From: Aedes albopictus | Taxonomy: Eukaryota; Arthropoda; Insecta; Diptera; Culicidae | Assembly (NCBI RefSeq): GCF_035046485.1 | Contig: NC_085138.1 | Coordinates: forward strand, 367,043,238-367,107,237 | Length of the DNA stretch: 64,000 bases | Direction: 5' to 3' | In this document: positions 56,980-64,000 of the stretch, in pieces | Numbering within the stretch: position 1 is the first letter of the stretch | Layout: each line of letters begins with the position of its first letter | Position numbers and translations under genes: made by a program | The notes under the pieces: generated by a model | Database searches by the model: none | What the model saw: only the letters and a program-made list of their open reading frames with translations | What the model was told of the DNA's origin: nothing

Positions 56980-58385
56980 AATCTGTGTGTTCAAACTACT
57001 GCATTCGTCGACTCATAAAAACGAACATGTTAACTCTCTTCGCCCACGCCATTCATACTCTCCGTCCGACGTTCTTCTCCGAACTCCGACAACTCTCTCT
57101 CCCTAGCGATGCACATTGCCCAACACCGTCGAAGAAAAGCGCGCATTTTTCCTGCACACCACGTGGTGGGCGCGCAAGTGCCCGCCGCATCTCCTCTTCA
57201 TCGGTCTCTTTCCTTCGCGTAGGCGCACGATACGCTCTCTCGCGTGTGGAAAAAAGGATATCACTGTGTCGTCGTGGATGACTGTTATTATGTGTTTTTC
57301 TTTCCATTCACCCCGGTACATTCAGAGGAAAACTGTGAGCATCAGGGAGTTTTTGTTCGTATGTAGGTATTTGTTGTGATGCATCCACACTCCACAGTGG
57401 GAATGCGTGTTTGCTTCGGTTTAGACTAGAGGTACGACGGCGCGTCGTCGCTCGGTGTTGAATTTTCTTCTTTATTCCCTGAATCGGAGTCAAAACCGTT
57501 TTCCCCCGCGCTTCGCTTCTGGATCCTCCCTCCTTCATCCTCGCGTGTTCAAGATACCTTCTTACACATGGTTTGTGCTCTTTGGTGGTGTTGTTATTTG
57601 TTAGCTGGTTGGGTTGGATGGTATCTCTCGTCGGGTGTTCTGTTCGGGTTTTTTGCTGTTTTCCATTTTTGTTGTTGGTTCGGTCGCTCTTTTATCAAAA
57701 TATCAACAGTGGAACAGATTATGATGGGACCATTATGTGTTTAGAATTCGACGTGAAAACATCATTGCGCGAACGGGAGATATCTCGCTTGTTCTGGACG
57801 GCCTACTGACTCGGTAAATCGGGCTTTGGGAACGCTAACGGCTTCTACGGTTTTTGATAAGAGGAAAACGCCGGATTTAGGACAGGATCCCTTGCGTTCA
57901 AACTGTTCAAATCGTGTAATCTACGAAAGGTGTGTTTGCCAAATGTTGGAAATGATGTTGCAATGTGAATGTTTCAATGTGAGAAGACCTACAAAAACAC
58001 ATAGAAAAGAGTAAAAAAATGACCGAGATCGATTGCATCTGAACTGCACACAGAAAACCGCAACTGATAAGAGGCAGCCTAATTTGGCACACGCGTTTTG
58101 TCCTCTGATAGCGCGCGGAGTCGTTCCGTTGCAAAGATAATTGAAGTGTGAATTGATTGCAGTGTATGACAGAAAAAAAAACGTAAACGAATTGCTCCGG
58201 CAGAGATATCAAACGCGACGATTTCGCAATTAAGAAGTGATATAATCGTGATATACAGAGCACAAGGTGACAAATAAAACAAAAGAATTGTGAGAGAAGA
58301 CGCGACTGGGGTGACGTGCAAAGTTGTAGTGACCTAATTAGAAAAATTAAAAACGGAAACAGTACCCACCTCCCGCAAGTTCACA
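56980..58385 (+). promoter_or_regulatory. Probable promoter and 5' leader of the SoxB gene
   Basis: GC content and CG dinucleotides rise sharply compared with the repeats to the left (57,040-57,560). No transposon or minisatellite signatures are seen up to the start codon, which fits a long 5' untranslated region. TATA boxes, transcription start and upstream exons cannot be fixed by eye; several out-of-frame ATGs precede the Sox ATG. Inference from position only. Confidence 0.45.
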
Positions 58386-58693
58386 ATGGACATGACCATG
58401 GCGTCCAAACTTCATCTGTCCTGCAGTGCGGGTAGCAGTAGTGGTAACGGAACGTCCCATTCAAACGGAACCACCAGTAGCAGCAGTAGCAGTAGTAGCG
58501 GAACAGCTACCGGTGAACACATCAAACGGCCGATGAATGCTTTTATGGTGTGGTCCCGGGGGCAGCGGCGGAAGATGGCACAAGATAACCCCAAGATGCA
58601 CAACTCGGAGATATCGAAGAATCTGGGAGCGCAGTGGAAGCTGCTGACCGAGGGCGAGAAGAGACCATTCATCGACGAGGCCAAACGATTGAG
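58386..58693 (+). CDS. SoxB-group HMG-box transcription factor, first coding exon
   Basis: An exon of 308 coding bases beginning ATGGACATGACC. Residues 1-43 are a Ser/Gly/Thr-rich leader with an eight-serine run. The HMG box starts at about residue 46 with [19 protein letters not shown], then [11 protein letters not shown] and [11 protein letters not shown], and is cut at residue 102 by a GAG/GTAAGC donor, so about three quarters of the box is here. Wording is SoxB (SoxN, Dichaete, Sox21a/b) and closest in my judgement to SoxB2. Sox proteins bend DNA in the minor groove and control neural and segmental genes. Oddities: [11 protein letters not shown] where SKRLGAEWKLL is usual. The next exon is not seen in the remaining 5.3 kb. 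Confidence 0.9.
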
Positions 58694-59019
58694 GTAAGCG
58701 GTTGTGTGGATTTGCCGACGGGTGTCGGGAGGATATCCCGGGGAATTTGTTTTGGGCTTTTCAAAATTTCTTGAGTTACTCTGAAACCTCGAAACCTTGT
58801 TGTCAAAATTTTTACTCCAAAATGTTTTTTAGGGATGCTTTCTTCTCATTATCCAGTTACCAGCATTATCCAGTTAGCAAATACAATTATTCGTAAGAGC
58901 TGAAATTTCTATTTTTTATAGGGCACTGCATGCCACAGATCGCTAAGATAGAGTGTTTGCCGTTTCGAGGTCTTATTGTTTACTATTCGAACTAAAAATT
59001 ATCGTCAGCTTTCGGTGGC
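58694..59019 (+). other. Start of the Sox intron
   Basis: Begins GTAAGCGGTTG. Unremarkable AT-moderate sequence with no element identified before the minisatellite at about 59,020. Confidence 0.5.
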
Positions 59020-59680
59020 ACCCCTCCAAGGAAGTCCTTTTGGGATTACACAGGGATTCCATCTGAGATTCCCCAAAGAAATCCTTCGCGGTTATTTTAC
59101 AAATTTGTTCTAGGGTTCCTCCAGGAGTTAATTGGGAGATTCCCAGGAAGTTCCGGGGGTTTATTTGGGCTTCCTTCAGAAGTTTCCTCTGAGGTTTTTC
59201 CAGCATTTTCTGCTGAGATTCCTAAAATGGATCCGTCTGCGATTCGTTCAAGAGCTCTTGCTCCTTCCAGAGTTTTTTTCTGGGATTTCTTAAGAAATAA
59301 TTTCTGAGATTACTTCAGAAATTCCTGAATTCCTTCAAAAATCCTACCGAAATTTATCTAGAAATTGACTCCGAGTTTCCTCCAGGAATTCCTTTTAAGA
59401 TTACCTCAGCACTTTTTTCTTGAGAATACTCCGGAATTTTTTCCGTGGTTTCTCCACAAATTTATTCTAGGATTCCTCTAGGATTTCTTCGGTGATTATT
59501 CAGGAAGCTCCAGCTATTGTTTTCAGGGATCCTTCAGAACTTTCCACTGGGATCCTTTCTAAGATTCCTAAAAGGTTCCTCCCTTTAGGGATTCCTTCGG
59601 AGATTTCTTCTGGAAGGAATTCAGAGGGATGTCTCAAGGCAATCCGGGAATCCTACAGGAATCCCATCCTAATGTAGCGA
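59020..59680 (-). repeat. 12-bp minisatellite family in the Sox intron, reverse orientation
   Basis: Imperfect units such as TTCCTCCAGGAA and GATTCCTTCGGAG, the same family and orientation as 6.3-8.9 kb. Confidence 0.75.
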
Positions 59681-59714
59681 AACGGTATCGGTATGAACTA
59701 AAAATCACTTTAAC

Positions 59715-60023
59715 CCTCCTAAGATGTTAAGACACCCAAATGGCGAAGTTTGCAACCAAATCGACCATGTGCTGGTAGATGACCGACACTTCGACTCAGA
59801 TCACTACCTCGTAGTTAGTAAGATTCGAGCTCGGTTGTCAACCGTGTCGGACTCTATGAACCGGCGATCGATGCGTTTCAACATCCAGCGTTTTTCAGCA
59901 GACCGGTATGGTAGCTGACTATCACCAGAAGCTGGACGAGCGGATAAGGGAAATCAACGAGAGCGATAATCTCAACACTCTAACTTACTTTACCGATCAG
60001 GCTAAGGCTCTGCTGTACATAGT
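59715..60023 (+). pseudogene. RTE-type endonuclease C-terminal fragment
   Basis: The plus strand encodes HPNGEVCNQIDHVLVDDRHF, then DSDHYLVVSKIRARLST and SMNRRSMRFNIQR, with a deletion between the two motifs. After a frameshift comes VADYHQKLDERIREINESDN. This keeps the QIDHVLVD and SDH motifs of the endonuclease, so it is another, diverged RTE copy. It is truncated on its right by the 345-bp element. Confidence 0.8.
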
Positions 60024-60028
60024 AGCCG

Positions 60029-60373
60029 CACGCTATGTCCAAAGGGAAGTATTATGAAAAGTGAATGTACCTCGAAGTTTATTCGCTAGAACCGTATTTT
60101 TAGACCTCTAGATTCAGAATATGTGCGATTTAAAATAATCCATCTTGGGTTTTTTCCCCATACATTTTTATATGGGATGAAATTAACCTTAAAATGACTT
60201 TTTTCGCCATTTGTATGGGAAAATAGGAAAAAAAATTAAAAAAATCGAAATACCCAAGATGAAATATTTTAAACCGCACAGATTCTGAAACTAGAGGTCC
60301 AAACCTACGATCCTATGGAATAACATTTGAGGTACATTCGATTTTCATAATACTTCCCTTTGGACATAGCGTG
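60029..60373. mobile_element. 345-bp Transib-like palindromic element
   Basis: TIRs of about 44 bp beginning CACGCTATGTCCAAAGGG, with the rest of the element also largely self-complementary. The flanking 5-bp repeat is AGCCG (60024-60028, 60374-60378). TIRs starting CAC and GC-rich 5-bp TSDs are features of Transib; assignment is inference. It sits between a plus-strand RTE fragment and the 3' end of a minus-strand RTE. Confidence 0.7.
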
Positions 60374-60378
60374 AGCCG

Positions 60379-60771
60379 TCTCCATTCCACTCGGTCCATG
60401 GCTGTTTGTCTCCAGTTCCGCACTCTGCGTAGGTCCGCAGATCATCCTCCATTTGGTCGACTCACCTAGCTCGCTGCGCTCCACGAATTCTTGTACCGGT
60501 CAGATGGCTCTTCAGAACCATTTCAGTCGGGTTAGCCTCCCGATTTTCGCGGTATGGACGATGGTTGACTCTCTCAGCAGCTGATGCAGCTCGTGGTTCG
60601 TTCGTCTTCTCCAAGTCCCATCTTCCATCTGCACTCCGCCGTAGATGGTACGCAACACCTTCCGTTCGAAAACTCCAAGGGCGCGTTGGTCCTCTGCACG
60701 TAGGGTCCATGTTTCGTGCCCATAGAGGACGACCGGTCTAATCAACGTTTTGTAGATGGTTAACTTCGAAT
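60379..60771 (-). mobile_element. RTE copy C, C-terminal part
   Basis: The minus strand encodes KLTIYKTLIRPVVLYGHETW, RALGVFERKVLRTIYGG, NHELHQLLRESTIVH and KIGRLTRLKW, the usual C-terminal wording after RT in this clade. It joins 61,074 after removal of a 300-bp insertion. The last part is frameshifted. Confidence 0.85.
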
Positions 60772-61073
60772 AATTTGTTCTGGCTTGCAGTCTTAATAAT
60801 TGGCCTACGAATTTATTTTCTTGGCTCCAACGTTTCGATCCCAATTTGGATCTTCATCAGGGATAAAGAATTATTCGTAGCTGTTCAAAAACATTCAGCC
60901 TGTAGTGTTGTCTTAGTTTTGTCGTTGGGAAGTCGGTTTGGTAATCTAGTACTACCATCTGTACGCCTCCACTGTACTATGTTTTTCGCCCACAATTCAA
61001 TATAACACTTATTAACTATCAAGCTCTTCAACTTCAATCGTCTTTTCTGTCTACGTTATTCGTCATTTGACGA
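60772..61073 (-). mobile_element. About 300-bp insertion carrying a hammerhead-like motif
   Basis: Interrupts the RTE reading between AYFGL (61,074) and KLTIYKT (60,766). Its ends share CGAATA words (60,775 and 61,069). Contents do not encode protein; the hammerhead-like core suggests a fragment of a Penelope-like or retrozyme-type retroelement. Confidence 0.6.
60805..60880 (-). ncRNA. Candidate hammerhead ribozyme motif
   Basis: On the minus strand: CTGATGA (60854-60860), one extra A, stem GATCC/GGATC (60848-60852 with 60837-60841), then GAAA (60833-60836) and CGTT. These are the conserved boxes of a hammerhead core in the right order. An outer pair CTACGAAT/ATTCGTAG (60873-60880 with 60805-60812) could close the structure. 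Penelope-like elements carry hammerheads with this look. Cleavage competence is not shown; the extra A before stem II weakens the case. Confidence 0.5.
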
Positions 61074-62640
61074 ATAGTCCAAAGTAAGCACGATTTCCTG
61101 CCACAATGCGCCTCTGAATTTCTCTGCTGGTGTCGTTGTCGGCGGTCACCAGTGAGCCCAAGTACACGAATTATTCAACCGCCTCGATTTCATCACCGTC
61201 GATATAAATTCGGGGTGGCGGCCGCGGTGATCCTCCCTGGAGCCCTTTGCCATCATGTACTTTGTCTTCGACACATTAATGACTAATCCGATTCGCCTGG
61301 CTTCACTCTTTAGTCGGATGTACGTTTCCGCCATCGTCTCAAATTTACGAGCAATAATATCAATATCATCGGCGAAACCAAGCAGCTGAACGGACTTCGT
61401 GAAAATCGTCCCACTCGTGTTTATCCCCGCTCTTCTTATTACACCCTCCAAAGCAATGTTGAACAGCAAGCACGAAAGATCATCACCTTGCCGTAACCCT
61501 CTGCGAGATTCGAAGGGACTCGAGAGTGTCCCTGATACTCGAACTACGCACATCACTCGATCCATCGTCGCCTTGATCAACCGTATCAGTTTATCCGGGA
61601 ATCCGTATTCGTGCATAATCTGCCATAGCTGTTCTCGATCGATTGTATCATACGCCGATTTGAAATCGATGAACAAGTGATGTGTGGGCACGTTGTATTC
61701 GCGGCATTTCTGCAACACCTGGCGGATGGCGAACATCTGGTCCGTTGTAGCGCGTTCACCCATAAATCCAGCCTGATATTGCCCCACGAACTCTCTTGCA
61801 ATCGGTGATAGACGGCGGCATAAAATTTGAGAGAGTATCTTGTAGGCAGCGCTCAGTAGTGTGATCGCGCGGTAGTTCCCGCAATCCAACTTGTCGCCCT
61901 TTTTGTAGATGGGACACACGATACCTTCCATCCATTCCTCCGGTAATACTTCCTCCTCCCAAATCTTGGTAATGACCCAGTGTAGTGCTCTCACCAGTGC
62001 TTCTCCACCGTATTTTAGAAGCTCGCTTGGTAGTTGATCTGCTCCAGCGGCCTTGTTGTTTTTCAACTGGCCAACCTCCTCCTCAATCTCTTGAAGGTCA
62101 GGGGCCGGAAGTCTTTCATCCTGTGCACATACTCCTAGATCTGTTACCACGCCACCTTCGGTACTTGCAACGTCGCCATTGAGGTGCTCATCGTAATGCT
62201 GCCGCCACCTCTCGACCACCTCACGCTCGCTCGTGAGAATATTCCCGTGATTATCTCGGCACATGTCGGCTTGTGGCACAAAGCCTCTGCGCGAGCGGTT
62301 CAGCTTCTCGTAGAACTTTCGTGTGTCCTTAGCGCGGTACAGCTCTTCCATCGCTTCGCGATCTCGTTCTTCCTGCTGGCGCTTCTTCATCCGGAAGACT
62401 GAGTTCTGCCTGTTCCGCGCCTGTTTGTAACGTGCCTCATTCGCTCTCGTACGGTGTTGCAGCATTCTCGCCCATGCTGCATTCTTCTCGTTTTTCAACT
62501 GTTCACATTCGCCGTCGTACCAGTCGTTTCTGTGATTCGGAGTCGCGAAGCCTAGTGCTGTAGCCGAGGTACTACCTATGGCGGATCGGATGTCCCTCCA
62601 GCCATCTTCAAGTGTAGCAGGCAGCGTCGCATGAACCACG
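61074..62640 (-). mobile_element. RTE-clade LINE copy C, linker and reverse transcriptase (largely open)
   Basis: One minus frame from about 62,640 to 61,146 covers the linker (NDWYDGECEQLKNEKNAAWA, then FYEKLNRSRRGFVPQADMC), fingers (IYKKGDKLDCGNYRAITLL), motif A (FIDFKSAYD), motif B (GLRQGDDLSCLLFN) and motif C (FADDIDI), about 495 codons without a stop. The endonuclease is missing because the copy ends at 62,640. Downstream a shifted frame gives YLGSLVTADNDTS. Nearly identical to copy A at the window start, so this subfamily was recently active. Confidence 0.92.
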
Positions 62641-62952
62641 AATTGTACCAAGTATGTAAAGAGATGTATATAGTGAAGCAAATAAAACACGGCAGGTTGC
62701 GGTGGGCTGGCCACGTAGCTCGCATGCCGGAGGAACGACAAGCTAAAACCATATTCAGCAGAGAACCAGGAAGGGGTCGTCGGCTTCATAGTAGGCCGCG
62801 CACACGGTGGCTTTTTGCAGTTGAGGAGGACCTAAGGGCTCTAAACGTTCAGGGTGCCTGGAAGCGATTGGCCCAGGACCGAGACCAGTGGAGGCGAATT
62901 CTTCATTTGGCGTACACTCACCGCTGCGAGTTGTAGCCCATCAGTAAGTAAG
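62631..62952 (+). mobile_element. 5'-truncated RTE 3' end in opposite orientation
   Basis: The plus strand encodes GRLRWAGHVARMPEERQAK, RGRRLHSRPRTRW, EEDLRALNVQGAWKRLAQDR and WRRILHLAYTHRCEL, stop at about 62,935, the C-terminal end of an RTE/related LINE. It is followed by a short AGTAAGTAAGTA tail, the kind of simple repeat that ends RTE copies. It abuts copy C and probably truncated it. Confidence 0.8.
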
Positions 62953-63258
62953 TATTAAATACCAAGCAATAACAGGGCTATTTAACGTAAATCCTTGAAA
63001 AGATAAAAGGATCATCAAGTTTCTGTTTCATTCTAAGTTTTCCGGCGTACACATATCATGTGTAGCGATGTTCTACAAAACAAAATTAAATCAAAATGCG
63101 AGTGAACATGCAACGGTAAACAAAGCTCCATCGATTGATAACATTAGCAATATGCGTTCCCATTAGTAGCGCAATCACATTAGCTCCACAATCCAGTCGC
63201 GATTTCACCCCGCTTTGAAGCGCAACTCGGTCAACGCCATCATCGTCGTCGGTCAAGA
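62953..63258 (+). other. Region upstream of the pickpocket gene
   Basis: AT-rich up to about 63,180, then GC-richer with several TCG words. The frame of the channel gene is open back to a TAG at 63181-63183, so an upstream exon or a start elsewhere cannot be excluded. No TATA box is obvious. Confidence 0.35.
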
Positions 63259-64000
63259 ATGTTCATTGCATCTCGGCTCGAGCGCTCGATCGATTACGCT
63301 CGACTGCAATCCGATGACTTCTTCTCACATACGTCCGTGCACGGTATGAAGTACCTCGCGTCCGCGTCCGGTCGACGATCGCCCATTGAGCGAACGCTTT
63401 GGGCTGTGATCTTTCTAGTGTCAATTTCGACGTGTGCACTGTTGGCGCGGGAAATCTACCGAAAATGGCAACAAACACCGGTGATTGTCGGAATCAACGA
63501 ACGCATGACGTCGATCTGGGAGATTCCATTCCCGGGCATGACCATCTGCCCGGATCTTCCGCTGGCCAACTTCAGTGTTAGCTGTGATGGGCACTGTGAA
63601 ATAACGAAAACCTTCGTTGCGGAGTCCACGTGCCATACAATCAATTCGCTTTCCATGGAGGAAATGTTCCGGTCTGAAGTCCTTGAAGATGCAGTAAACT
63701 ATCCATATCTTCGTGGAATCAATAAAAGATCCAACTGGGATCTCGATAATGGCTACGATCACAACTTAAGCTTCGAAGACAGTTACTACTCCTACCCTAA
63801 ACGATTTATCCTAGGAATGGGTGGTCAATTTCTGGACATTGGAATCAAGTATCTCAAAAAAGATTTCGAAAATATCGAAGATCGTCAACAATTCTTCTCC
63901 ATCATCTTACATCTTCCCAACGAATACCCACAGAAGATCAGTGGATTTCACGCGATACCAGCTGGGCAAGGCTTCGTACTGCACCTGTCTCCTCAAATGA
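63259..64000 (+). CDS. Pickpocket-family DEG/ENaC sodium channel, 5' part (continues past the window)
   Basis: A frame open from the ATG at 63259 (context AAGAATG) through the last base, 247 codons. Residues 1-45 are cytoplasmic and include FFSHTSVHGMKY, with the His-Gly pair (28-29) used in gating by this family. Residues 46-64 form transmembrane segment 1. IYRKWQQTPVIV and IPFPGMTICPD (89-99) are the standard entry to the extracellular domain. Cysteines at 59 and 97 and further Cys in the loop are visible. The second transmembrane segment and pore lie beyond the edge. Pickpockets are trimeric, amiloride-type cation channels in sensory neurons and epithelia. I assign the family, not the paralogue. 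First ATG of the open frame chosen as start; earlier in-frame codons (from 63184) lack ATG. Confidence 0.92.
   Translation, partial: MFIASRLERSIDYARLQSDDFFSHTSVHGMKYLASASGRRSPIERTLWAVIFLVSISTCALLAREIYRKWQQTPVIVGINERMTSIWEIPFPGMTICPDLPLANFSVSCDGHCEITKTFVAESTCHTINSLSMEEMFRSEVLEDAVNYPYLRGINKRSNWDLDNGYDHNLSFEDSYYSYPKRFILGMGGQFLDIGIKYLKKDFENIEDRQQFFSIILHLPNEYPQKISGFHAIPAGQGFVLHLSPQM

Noticed and set aside
63421..63762. Minus-strand 113-codon frame
   Set aside because: Antisense shadow of the pickpocket exon, which has clear family motifs.

Overview
This window is mosquito nuclear DNA, most probably Aedes (A. aegypti or a close relative). The evidence is tRNA-headed SINEs with triplet-repeat tails of the Feilai type, several RTE-clade LINE copies, many TIR elements and a low gene density. 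I recognise only two host genes, both at the right end. Almost everything else is nested transposable elements and degenerate tandem repeats. Names of element families are from memory and unverified; target-site duplications (TSDs), terminal inverted repeats (TIRs) and nesting were read directly from the sequence.

Layout. 1-3.9 kb: two minus-strand RTE LINE copies. 3.9-6.3 kb: unassigned DNA with one 269-bp TA element. 6.3-8.9 kb: a 12-bp-period minisatellite, followed by a Feilai-type SINE with an 8-bp TSD. 11.3-14.65 kb: a foldback element with tRNA-like arms, broken by two insertions. 15.4-17.0 kb: nested inverted-repeat elements. 17.4-18.2 kb: one weak candidate exon. 19.2-20.9 kb: a four-level nest (MITE in SINE in TA element in SINE). 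21-24.4 kb: a Ty3/gypsy RT fragment, a 240-bp palindrome and a 1.69-kb LTR element with no coding capacity. 25.1-26.2 kb: a SINE cut by a 787-bp element with a perfect 8-bp TSD. 27.8-34.8 kb: MITEs, dispersed inverted repeats and a GC-rich unique patch.

35.0-50.0 kb appears to be one 14,957-bp hAT-like unit (16 of 17 matching TIR bases, perfect 8-bp TSD TTATAATC). It contains GCACCAT-rich repeats, a TA element, a large (GGAGGAATTCCT)n minisatellite and a 5,037-bp TTAA-flanked piggyBac-like element. That element has long inverted arms carrying exact 152-bp tandem repeats and 15-bp palindromes. Inside one arm sits a 916-bp Tc1/mariner element with a decayed DD37E transposase.

50-57 kb: LINE fragments, a SINE with a 12-bp TSD, a 631-bp foldback element with a 9-bp TSD, a GAAACGCCCC minisatellite and two short TIR elements. 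57-58.7 kb: the leader and first coding exon of a SoxB-type HMG-box gene. 59-63 kb: minisatellite, RTE copies, a 345-bp Transib-like element and a hammerhead-like RNA motif. 63.26 kb to the end: the 5' part of a pickpocket (DEG/ENaC) channel gene, open to the window edge. No second Sox exon is visible, so the pickpocket gene may lie inside a Sox intron or the Sox exon may be isolated. Because the insertions are nested with readable empty sites, much of the order of events can be reconstructed.
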